Shown piece after piece: positions 1 to 8,735 of a stretch of 21,294 bases of DNA (its first letter is position 1; each line of letters starts with the position of its first letter). The stretch is from Takakia lepidozioides (lineage: Eukaryota; Streptophyta; Takakiopsida; Takakiales; Takakiaceae), in NCBI GenBank assembly GCA_030704615.1, contig JAKLZA010000226.1:1-21294 (forward strand). The letters are read 5' to 3'. The notes beneath the pieces were generated by a model, which was given only the letters and a program-made list of their open reading frames with translations, did no database searches and had not been told where the DNA came from. Both the position numbers and the translations under genes were made by a program.

Positions 1-2513
1 GGGGGAAAAACCTTGTGTGAGGTCAATTGTTGTGTTCTACCTTCACTGCAGTTATCCCCAGTCAGCCTCTTGCTAAGAGCAAAGCATTCCTGGTTTGCTT
101 TCAGCTTCTTGCTCCAAGCTCTACCTATGTTCTGGGGCAGTTCTGCGATTGATGTGCAGTCTGGATTTCAGACTCTCCAACGACTCTCCATTTCTTCCTT
201 CTTGACTGGGTTCCCAATTCTTTCCTCCACCTGGCTTACAGAGTTAGCCATTCTCTGTCGTTCCTCTTGGTGTGGACACCTGATTCCAATCATGGAAAGT
301 CATCCTCTATTTTAGGTTGTGTTTCCCTAGTTCACCATTCCAAGCTTTCTGATAAGCTTCCTGTATTATGGCAGCAGCCATGCTCTTATGGGTCTCTTCC
401 TTGAAGGAGTTCAGACATCCTTGGGTCCTCGAACAAAGTCCTCCCCTAGGTTGACATCGTCTATTATTTCCTCAACATCCCTCAGTGCTTTGTTTCTACC
501 TCCTTACTCTCCTCAGAGCCCTCCCATCTCCTCATCTTATCAGCTTTAGAGGTGTCAGAACATGAGGATTGCTTCCTCCGTGTCCTCATATTCTTCCTCT
601 GGTTTTCTTTTCTTCTCCCACAAGCCTAGGTACTGTTTCAGCTCTGACGTCAGGGTTAGACATTACCCGCTGACGTACTGCTTGCAATATCTCATTCTAC
701 TTCTCGGACCCTCTATGGTAGGCTGTTTTTTTGGTAACTGCAGGCTCATTATAATTGATTGGTGTGCAAAGGGGAGGAAGTGAGCCAAAATCCTTTCCTG
801 GCCCATAGCGTACGCGAATTGTTTCAGCTTCGGTGTTTTCACTACTACAGCGCCCAAACTTTTGAGAAAGTCCAATCCTAGGCAGCATGTGATATGTATC
901 CGTGTTCACCACCATAAAGGACAAACGATTGGTTAGTTCTCCTACTTTGACCTTGATGTTCCTCAAGTCTGCCCATTGCAGTCTCAAGAGCACCTGAAGG
1001 CTACTCTGTATTTCACATCCTTACTAGTAATGGACAGATCCCATCAAAAACCCAGATCCCTGACTGTACTAGCTGATATTACAGAAGGGAAAAGAAGCAT
1101 GCACCAGTGTCAATCTGGCCTAATACCTTGGTAAGCTCCCATTGTAATCATTACATGAAGCGCTTTATTTACCCTTACCAGTATTTATAAGCATACGAGA
1201 TCTGGGCTCAGCGTGGGTGCTGAGTACAAAGGCCCTTGTACATCCTTCACAACTTCTACACTGTGAGTTGTCTCCCTTTGTTGTACCATTGCTCTTTCCA
1301 CAATTTGACCAGCCCTTTCAATTTGTCTAGCTCTTCCGGCCACAGTCATGATCCGGTCCATGGGCGACAACGAATTATCTCCCTTTGTACAAAGTGGTTC
1401 AAGATTCTGGATTTCGTACCTCCTTCTATAGCATTTCTTTGTGAAATTGTTCTTGGGTTAGATTTCACCTCTTGGTCTTGCTTGGCTTCACTGATCTCAC
1501 TTATTCCTTTCTGGTGACCCTGTAGGTCAACAATGGACTCTGGAAAGGTATGCGTGTCCTTGGAAGTCTGACTTCATTGATACTATTTCGTGACATCAGA
1601 TCTGTCATCTCTGCGAGTACATCATCCTCATCATCATAGAACACTCTACAAAGTTAGTTCCCGGAGTTCCCATCATAGTTTGGTCAGTTTTCTACTGCAC
1701 TCACTCTCCGTATGCCCGAGTAGCTTGCAAAAGTTGCATCTCACACCACACATTTCCGTGGAATGCCCGAACCGGTGACATTTGTCACACTTAGCTGGGG
1801 TTCTTCCTCAGGACAATATTGCAGCTATGTGACCTTCTTTGTGACAAACATTACAAAGGCGAACACGAGGTGGTGTTCTAGATCCCGAGCTTTCTCCTAT
1901 GACTGGTCCCCTATCAAAGTACTTATGTAGGGTAGTGTTCAGCTGATCAAGTCTTCTGTCCACAGGGTTGACAAACACAACTGACTCATCTGTATCATCT
2001 CCTTCCAATGGTTCTAGAGGTATTTCCCTAACTTTCCCAGGCCCCTTCAATCTCAATGGCTGTGTCAAGTGCTTCCTCTACATCAAGGAAGCGCCTGCCC
2101 AGCATTACTCTTGCTATTTCTGGTCTCAAACCTGCTGCAAATCTACGTCTCTGTTCCAAATCAGACGCCCCACTTCTTATAAATAACCGGTTCAACCTAT
2201 CGAAGTATGTTTGAACCCTTTGTCTACTCTCCTGTTTAATGGTATCCATTCTTAGCCTAATTTCTGCCAAGTCAACGATACCAAACTTGGCTGAAATTGC
2301 TGCCCTGAAGTCCACCCAGTTGTTTGGTCTAGGGTTTTGTTTACGGTACCATTCATCAGCCTTGGCTCTCAGGTTGAGCCTTGCTACCTTGAAAGTCTTG
2401 TCCTCATTCAAATCCCTGACATCTGCCTCCATCTGAATTCTCTCCAGCCAGTCATTTACATCCTCACTATTCCTACCATGATAAGGCGCATCTATGCTGG
2501 TTGGACTGGTCAT
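1..2513 (-). pseudogene. Partial, frameshifted second copy of the retrotransposon gag-protease region
   Basis: This segment matches 8975-11430, the gag-protease part of the longer copy. From its start codon at 2513 the frame is intact for about 155 residues of the capsid-like gag domain. It then shifts near 2040-2070, and only short pieces remain open: zinc-knuckle region about 1808-2068, pre-protease about 1185-1370, and part of the protease region about 697-993. The segment is 57 bases longer net than its partner, almost entirely through scattered one- or two-base insertions left of about 2060, while 2070-2513 looks identical. It cannot encode a polyprotein as written. It is either a decayed copy or a poorly corrected part of the assembly. 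Confidence 0.85.
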
Positions 2514-2957
2514 CCTTCTATTCTCTAATCAAAGTTCAAACTGTTTCAACACCTAATTCTGACTCTAATTTTTCCGCAACTCCCTTAATGTTGACCTCTA
2601 TACCACTCCCACTGTCCATTTCGCAACATCTCTACTCTACCTCCCCATGTCACCTCTCGTGCCATGGTATTTATCTTCACCCCCCTTCCTAACTCTCTTA
2701 TCCAAAGTGCTATGGTGTTCTTCCACCAGTATGAATCACTCTAAGACATAAATCACCATTGGCTATTCCCAAGCAGGGTTGAAGAAGTACAAACAAGGGT
2801 CTGCGTGTGCATTTGGTGTGCGTCTGCTGAAAGCAAATCAGCACATCTCCAATGCTTGGTTCATCAGGAATCAGTGTGTGGTCTCTTCCTGCCATCAAAC
2901 CATCAATACCAGTCAAGATCCCTAGCTAGTAGAAATCAAGATATTTACATCCTAAAA
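2514..2957 (-). other. Retrotransposon leader between primer site and gag (second copy)
   Basis: This is the untranslated leader of the left copy, matching 11431-11874. It differs by a handful of small indels between 2640 and 2957. One or more of these break the leader open reading frame that is intact at 11502-11825. Only a shortened, shifted version (about 2710-2916) remains open here. Confidence 0.7.
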
Positions 2958-2969
2958 GCTCTGATACCA
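2958..2969 (-). promoter_or_regulatory. Primer binding site, initiator-Met tRNA type (left copy)
   Basis: The minus strand reads TGGTATCAGAGC, the usual plant retrotransposon primer site complementary to the 3' end of initiator methionine tRNA. It lies 12 bases past the TG/CA edge chosen for the LTR at 2982. It serves the copy that runs off the left edge. Confidence 0.85.
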
Positions 2970-3539
2970 AAAGAAGGGGCGTGAATCCCCTTCTGTGCAA
3001 GTCTAGTTGTGCTCTTCCCTAGGTCAATCGGAGGGAAGGAAAGGAGCTCTCCCTCTCAGCTGATCCAACCATCGTCACTCGGTGTGGGTTTCCATCAGGT
3101 CCTTCGTGATCAGAGTTCGCACAATCCTCATCCACGCCGCAGCGGAAGAGAAGACATGGATGGGGAGTCTGTATTGTTTTCACCCGTGGTTCTACTTCTA
3201 CACGACATCCTTTCCCTGATACACTGCACCAGCCATGTTACCATGCGGTCTTCAGTGATGCAACCAGCCCTACGTCAGTGATGACCACTGCCCTTGTGGG
3301 CAGCTCTCTTGGTCAACAATACGTGGAATCCCCTTTGTAACAAGATCACGATTTGGAAGGCGGCAACGCAGATCTGCCATGAGTTTGCAGGCCCACCAGT
3401 TTGGCCCTTCATGGTTTCATGCTTTCTTTATCTTACCTCCCCAATCATCCATTCCTCATCATAACCTCTTGCTGGTCAACTCTCTCCCTTGTGTCCTTTT
3501 CTCTCTCCCTCTCTCTTTCTTTCAGGATAAGTGGGTTCC

Positions 3540-3845
3540 TCACTCTTTCCACTGTAACATGCCTATGATGCAATGCAATGCGCATTCAGCCAAGCATCCA
3601 GTGCACCCAGCATTGAAATCAACCTTGGTCACACAAGATATAATCAGCCCTTTTATCAGTCCCTCTCTTGCCAATGACAGATGCTTCACACTCCACTTTT
3701 CCCAGGTATAACCATTGCCCAAGACAGCTCTCAACCCTTCTACAGGTCTCAATTTACACACCCTGACAGCTCTCTTTTTCCCATCAGCTGTGAACCTCAG
3801 TGGTTCATGGGCTGAGAGCACTCTGAGAATCAGATCCAAACCCAA
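3540..3845 (-). other. Open reading frame inside the LTR (101 codons), coding status doubtful
   Basis: A 101-codon minus-strand frame, in the sense direction of the element, is present identically here and in the other LTR at 12457-12762. The predicted peptide begins MGLDLILRVLSAHEPLRFTA and is rich in Cys toward its end. No family is recognised. Identity between the LTRs reflects their recent common origin and is not evidence of selection, so this may be chance. Confidence 0.2.
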
Positions 3846-4489
3846 ACAGATGCTGGTTTTTCTGCCCCATCCACATCATCCCTTCTTGTTGTTTCCAAAC
3901 AGTTCTATCTAACCCTCTCTGGTTTCCTCTACCTACTAAGCTAGTTCCACATTGGCTGCAATGTGTCAACATCCCAGGCTAGATTGTTTGTACAAACTCA
4001 TGACGTTGAAACAAGGAACAAGAATACAACAACAGTAACCATTCTGTCCCAGCAACGAGTCTACCCTGTTTCCATTCATTTTCCTACTGTACAATGTAAT
4101 AGCAGGTGCATCCATCTCCAGCCCATCCTGATTTGAAGTCCAGTGTCTTCATTCCATTTACAAAGCTCTTTTTCTTCCTCACATGTCAGTGTCTCTTACT
4201 ACATACAAGAGACAGTTCAAACTTCACAAAGCGATTTCTAAGCAACCAAAAACCCAAAAAAGGGGGCGTAACACTCCTCAAACTTATCTGTCTTATACTC
4301 CTTGAAGTGGTGGGTCTGCCTGTCAAGAAGGCACCTTATCCTCTCCCTCGTCAGCCATCTCCGACGTTTCTTCTTATCGTGATTCCAGTCCTCATTAAGG
4401 CATGACGGCTCTGCTTCAGCTGCTGGCACATCCTTGTGCCTGCCAACCTCTACCCTATCCTTCTACATGTGCATTTCCTCCCTATGAGG

Positions 4490-4950
4490 TGATCTGGTCC
4501 TACAGCCCTTAAGACAGAGAGCAGATACATAACTTATTTATAGATAGCTTAAGCGCCATACACACCAGAAGGCGGCACCGCTTCCTCTTGCACAGAAAGC
4601 CAAGCCAGATCCCTCAACGTCACTCTTTAAGGCAAGCTGATTCCCTTACAAAGTGATCTGGTCCTACAGCTCAAAAACAGACAGCAGCTACAAGATTTGA
4701 TCACTGACAACCTGAGGCGATAATACACACCAGCCTGCATTTCTCATCCCCCAACACCTGCTGAGCCACTCCATCTCCTCATTAATGTGCTCACAAATAC
4801 CATGGCGACAGCAGTGGTGCACCGCCCTTATCACAAACCCGATCCCTCAGGTTTGATCATTGCTTACGAAGAAGGCGGCACCGCTTCTTCTTGCACAGAA
4901 AGCCAAGCAGGAGCTCTTAACATTTCTCTTAAAAGCAAGCTGATACCCTT
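4490..4950. repeat. Imperfect internal direct duplication within the LTR upstream region
   Basis: Two copies of a composite block occur. Each starts with TGATCTGGTCCTACAG (4490 and 4653) and contains GGCGGCACCGCTTC followed by TTGCACAGAAAGCCAAGC (from about 4570 and 4872) and then AAGCAAGCTGAT or a close variant. The second copy is longer because of inserted sequence in its middle. The same arrangement occurs 8917 bp to the right (from 13407). In element orientation most of it lies upstream of, or around, the TATA-like site, so duplicated regulatory elements are possible. Confidence 0.65.
4534..4542 (-). promoter_or_regulatory. TATA-like box of the LTR
   Basis: The minus strand reads TATAAATAA, about 750 bases into the LTR. 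This is a plausible core promoter separating U3 from R, with transcription expected to start some 30 bases further along the minus strand. The twin site is at 13451-13459. No transcript evidence is available. Confidence 0.45.
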
Positions 4951-5279
4951 TGCGTAGGTGGAACCTTCTCAGATATCCTGTGCTGCCAACACCACTGCAG
5001 CAGCTGCGAAAAGATCCACGCACTCTTCCCCTTCGAATTTCACATCCCGCTTCTAGGGTTCAACATCATGGATGAAAATCATTCATCCTAGGGATGAAAA
5101 AGGTGCATGTCATAACTTAGCCATATTTTGTTCTTGGCAGATAAATAGCATAGTCCTTCCATGGAATTACCTCAAGTTATGGTCAATTCCTCCCCTTCAT
5201 TAGCACGAAGGGTACTCCCTTTGTAGTAGTGCCGAAACCTGATGCCAAACACAAACTTGAGATTTTTACTCCCTGCATT

Positions 5280-5299
5280 CACACTACATATGTAGTGTG
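5280..5299. repeat. 20-bp perfect palindrome at the pol-LTR junction
   Basis: CACACTACAT is followed directly by its reverse complement. The LTR edge falls inside the palindrome: the left half is LTR end and the right half is internal element sequence. Next to it on the minus strand lies a purine run AAAAAAAGGAG (5311-5301), the likely polypurine tract. That tract is separated from the LTR by about 12 bases instead of abutting it. Confidence 0.8.
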
Positions 5300-5309
5300 T
5301 CTCCTTTTT

Positions 5310-8300
5310 TTAAGTGTCAGGGTCCTCACTGACCACCTTTAACGGCTGAACACCTATTGGTGGTATGAAGGGTTTTAAATCCCTCCTACTTCTTACCCAT
5401 TCCTTGTCTGCTCCATCTCTCAACCTGCATCTTCGTGCAGCTTCTCCAGTCTTGGTTGTGCTTCCTGCGTCCTTGTATCCCAAAAAGTCATAGGGTCCCT
5501 CCCATGGAGATGTCATGGAAGACCTCTTTCCAGGTCTCAACATCATTACCTTGCTGTTCTCCATCAACGTGCAGTAAGTATGCCCTGTTTGATGCCTTCT
5601 TTCATAATCTCTTGCCTGTTGACGCTGCCCTTTCTTCACACTCTTTCGCAGCTTTGCCTTCATCTCTGTGAGAAGCTGGATTTTCTGCTGCATCATAAGT
5701 GTGACTTCTGCTACAGATCCATCAGAATTTACTGGTGTTGTAAGAAAATGCAACCTGTTGTCAATTCCCAGCCTGGGAATTCTACCAGTAAGTACCTGAA
5801 AAGGTGAGAACCCAGTGGAAGCATGGACACCCATTCTGTAACCAAACAGGGCCTTATAGAGATTCTGATCCCACTCAGTGTCGTTTCCAACTCCTAGGGT
5901 GGTGATGCTCTGTTTGATGGACTTAATGACTCTTTCCACCATACCGTTACACTGAGGCCAGTAGGGGGCACTATGCTCCCTCTTTATACCGTATTCGTGG
6001 CATGTATCTTCAAACTCACCTCCCCACTCTGTGCCATTGTCAGTGAGCAACGTATGTGGGCAGCCATACCTGTCAATTACTTCTTCCTCAAGAAAGCGGG
6101 CAGCAAGGGCTGCTGTATGATCTGCCACTGGTGCAGCTTCTATCCATTTTGAGAAGTGATCGATTGCCACCAGAAAGTACTGATTGCCCCTGCTGGTTAT
6201 AGGTAATGGTCCTGCCGTGTCAATTGCAACTCTGAAAAACAGATCCACTACTGGAATGCTATGAAGTTTTGAGCTACCTGAGCGCAACACTCCGTTCTGT
6301 TTGGCCATCTGACATTTACCACAGCCCTTGAGTACTTGCCTGATGAGTTTTGTTCTATCATGCCAGAAATAACGTCGGCATATCTCCTCTTGTGTTCTTC
6401 TGACTCCAAAGTGGCCAGTGGTTTCATGTACTTCAGTGATTATTGCCCCTCTGTCAGTCTTTGGTGGAACTACCCTTCCATCAAAGTAGACCTCACCTTT
6501 GAGATAGGAGTACTGCCTTGCCCGCCTCTTGACTCTCTTGCTCTCCTCCTTTGTCAGGTAGTCATTGACTTCTCCAAAACATAAGAGGTGCATGACCTCC
6601 ACATCATCAAGCACATCAGGTTGCCTTTCCTCCCTAACAGCTGCTGTATGATGGTCAGAGCTGAGTAGAGAGCTTTTCCCACATCTTTCAGCCTCACGTA
6701 ATAATGACATCTGAGTAGCTTTGGTGGGTGTGGTCCATGGTACCCAGTCCGCTTCATCAATCTTGTTGCAAGAAGAAGTGTCTTGTTCTGAACCACTTGT
6801 TCCATCACTGTCTGAAGAACAAAACGTCTTGGTGGAACACTCACCCCCCATGTTTTTCTTGGCTGGGCATTCTGATGAGGAAGTCACCCGCGTTCTTCTT
6901 GTTGTTGGAGTGCTTGTCAAGTGTTGAAGGAATGGTGTCCCTTGCAAGCTTCCCTTTTCATTGTTCAATCTCTCTTCCACAAGTTCACAGGCTGGATGTA
7001 CCTCGCTCAGCTGCTTATCACGAGCACAAGATCCTCGGGTAATCACATGGATGGTGGGACAAGAGGGCATCAGATGCTCCTTTTCCTTGTTGCTGATTGC
7101 AGTAGCCTCTATCCTTCCTGCACCCTTATCCTTCCAAATACCCTCCCTCACCAGATTGACAGAGCTTGATTGATCAATACCCTTTCCTTGTTTTTTTTTT
7201 GTAGCAAAAGTCTGTGCAGCAAAAGTCACCCTCTTTCCTTCTCCATCTGGCATTATGCCTGGTTTCAGTTCTCCTTTCAATATGCCATGATCCTTGGTCA
7301 ACATTCCACCTGTGGAAGATCTTACTATACCCGGAACGAACTCAAATGAAAAATCACCAAGTAAGTCTATGCCTATGTGGTGCTCTGAGTATAGCCACCA
7401 ATATGGATCTAGATCTGTTTCTAAAGAAAAATGACTTCCCAACAGTATTTCCTTGAAGTGCCAAAGGCCCCATACACATGCATAGTACTCTTCTCTTTTG
7501 CAAATCATCTCCCCTTTTTCACTGCTATACCCTACTTGCCTATGAGCTTCTTCTCTCAACTCCTCCTTCCCCTCCTTAAATTGAAATAATGAAGCATTGA
7601 TGGCACCCCTATCCCAAGCTAACTTAAGAAGATAGGCTCCATCCCTCTTTCTCCCTTCTCTTTTCTGACTGTACAGAGAAGTAGAGTATACCTCGATTTC
7701 CTCGGTTTCCTCAGCTGGTCCCACTGGATACCTGCTTAGTGCATCTACGTTAGCATGCCTAGCACCTGCTCTGTGAACAATTTTAAACTCAAAATCTTGT
7801 AACATCATGATCCATCTACCCCTGCGTCCATATGCGTCACTTACCGTTGCCAACCATTCCAGTGGTTTGTGATCAGTCCTGATTACAAAAGGGGTTCCAT
7901 ACAGGTACTGTCGAAAATGTAATACTCCCCACACCAGTGCATAGCATTCACCCTCCATAGGGTGATATTTGCGCTGAGCATCAGATAGTACCTTACTGGC
8001 GTATGCAATGACCCTCTCCTTTTTATACTCCTTTTGTGACAAGACTGCCCCTACTCCTTTGATGGACCAGTCAACATCCAAGACGAACGGTCTTGAGAAA
8101 TCTGGTCTTGCCAGGATGGGAGCAGTTACCAACTTCACCTGTAAGGTAGAAAAAGCGTTTTGTGCCTCTGCACTCCAGATAAACTTTACATCCTTCTTGG
8201 TTAGAGTGAACAAGGGTACTGCCACTCCAGCATATCCTTTGACATAGGGCCTATAGTACCCTGTCATGCCTAAGTAGCTTTTGAGAGCAGTGTGGTTTTT

Positions 8301-8735
8301 GGGCAAGGGAAACCTTTCAATAGCAGCTATCTTATCTGGATCAGGCCACGTTCCTTCTTCAGAGATCACATGCCCAAGGAATACCAACTGTAAGTTGGCA
8401 AAGTAACACTTGTCCGGATTGAGCCTAAGATTGGCCTTTCTAACCTTGCTCAATACTCTCTTTATATGTCCCACGTGATCTCCCCAGTCCTTGCTATGGA
8501 TATTGACGTCATCTACAAACACCTTAGCGCAATCTTTGATTTCTTCCTTGAGCACTCTATTCATTGTTCTCTGAAAGGTAGCAGTGGCATTTTTTAGCCC
8601 GAATGGCATGACCAGCCATTCATACAATCCCTTCTTTGTGATCACCGCTGTTTTGCCTATGTCTCGGTCGTCCATTTTGATCTGCCAAAAACCAGATTGT
8701 AAATCCAGCGCAGAAAACCACTTGGCTTTCCCCAA
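5310..8735 (-). CDS. pol: Retrotransposon pol, downstream part: RT, RNase H, RNase H-like, integrase
   Basis: This 1141-codon frame continues the polyprotein that starts at 11430 but is one frame off from it. The first in-frame Met at 8735 is not a natural start. Residues 1-200 are reverse transcriptase, with FVDD at 73-76. Residues 215-337 are RNase H, with acidic residues D222, E263, D288 and D331. Residues 365-483 form a second RNase H-like domain that keeps D375, E416 and D441 but has Met where the last Asp should be. Residues 484-760 are a Ser/Thr/Lys-rich linker of no known domain. Integrase follows, with its HHCC finger (H770, H775, C805, C808), catalytic D839, D899 and E934, and a GPY/F module near W1078-Y1082. 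The TAA stop at 5312-5310 lies about 22 bases before the LTR. Products would act in virus-like particles and in nuclear integration. The frame itself is open throughout. Confidence 0.93.
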   Translation of the reverse strand: MGKAKWFSALDLQSGFWQIKMDDRDIGKTAVITKKGLYEWLVMPFGLKNATATFQRTMNRVLKEEIKDCAKVFVDDVNIHSKDWGDHVGHIKRVLSKVRKANLRLNPDKCYFANLQLVFLGHVISEEGTWPDPDKIAAIERFPLPKNHTALKSYLGMTGYYRPYVKGYAGVAVPLFTLTKKDVKFIWSAEAQNAFSTLQVKLVTAPILARPDFSRPFVLDVDWSIKGVGAVLSQKEYKKERVIAYASKVLSDAQRKYHPMEGECYALVWGVLHFRQYLYGTPFVIRTDHKPLEWLATVSDAYGRRGRWIMMLQDFEFKIVHRAGARHANVDALSRYPVGPAEETEEIEVYSTSLYSQKREGRKRDGAYLLKLAWDRGAINASLFQFKEGKEELREEAHRQVGYSSEKGEMICKREEYYACVWGLWHFKEILLGSHFSLETDLDPYWWLYSEHHIGIDLLGDFSFEFVPGIVRSSTGGMLTKDHGILKGELKPGIMPDGEGKRVTFAAQTFATKKKQGKGIDQSSSVNLVREGIWKDKGAGRIEATAISNKEKEHLMPSCPTIHVITRGSCARDKQLSEVHPACELVEERLNNEKGSLQGTPFLQHLTSTPTTRRTRVTSSSECPAKKNMGGECSTKTFCSSDSDGTSGSEQDTSSCNKIDEADWVPWTTPTKATQMSLLREAERCGKSSLLSSDHHTAAVREERQPDVLDDVEVMHLLCFGEVNDYLTKEESKRVKRRARQYSYLKGEVYFDGRVVPPKTDRGAIITEVHETTGHFGVRRTQEEICRRYFWHDRTKLIRQVLKGCGKCQMAKQNGVLRSGSSKLHSIPVVDLFFRVAIDTAGPLPITSRGNQYFLVAIDHFSKWIEAAPVADHTAALAARFLEEEVIDRYGCPHTLLTDNGTEWGGEFEDTCHEYGIKREHSAPYWPQCNGMVERVIKSIKQSITTLGVGNDTEWDQNLYKALFGYRMGVHASTGFSPFQVLTGRIPRLGIDNRLHFLTTPVNSDGSVAEVTLMMQQKIQLLTEMKAKLRKSVKKGQRQQARDYERRHQTGHTYCTLMENSKVMMLRPGKRSSMTSPWEGPYDFLGYKDAGSTTKTGEAARRCRLRDGADKEWVRSRRDLKPFIPPIGVQPLKVVSEDPDT
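7287..7643 (-). other. Second, degenerate RNase H-like domain within pol
   Basis: Residues 365-483 of the downstream pol frame can be laid beside the RNase H at residues 215-337 over their full length. LAWDRGAINASLF corresponds to LDVDWSIKGVGAVL, EEYYACVWGLWHF to GECYALVWGVLHF, LETDLDPYWWL to IRTDHKPLEWL, and GDFSFEFV to QDFEFKIV. Three of the four acidic residues are kept and the last is lost. This is my manual alignment. An enzymatically weak or structural role is an inference. Confidence 0.65.

Larger units (their letters stand above)
2982..5288 (-). repeat. LTR (3' LTR of the complete element, 5' LTR of the left copy)
   Basis: The 2307-bp repeat matches 11899-14205. On the minus strand it begins TGTAGTGTGAATG, about 22 bases after the pol stop codon, and ends GATTCA before the primer site. 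The right edge is fixed by where the two copies diverge (5289/14206). The left edge is inferred from TG...CA and the primer site and could be off by a few bases. By eye only three differences separate the two copies: an extra A near 4273, a T-run length change near 4370, and C versus T near 5130. It holds a TATA-like promoter (4534-4542), an internal duplication (4490-4950) and no retroviral-type gene. Confidence 0.85.

Noticed and set aside
13-315. 100-codon plus frame at the left edge and similar plus frames through 1-11609
   Set aside because: They lie opposite the gag-pol coding strand, repeat at the matching place in the other copy, and encode Ser/Leu/Pro-rich antisense sequence.
3379-3711. 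110-codon plus frame in the LTR (also at 12296-12628)
   Set aside because: Antisense to the element, low-complexity around a CT-rich tract, and no recognised family. Presence in both LTRs follows from their shared origin.
8620-8735. Programmed gag-pol frameshift
   Set aside because: The frame change falls inside the RT domain, after protease, at a plain T run. A recoding event there would split the enzyme.
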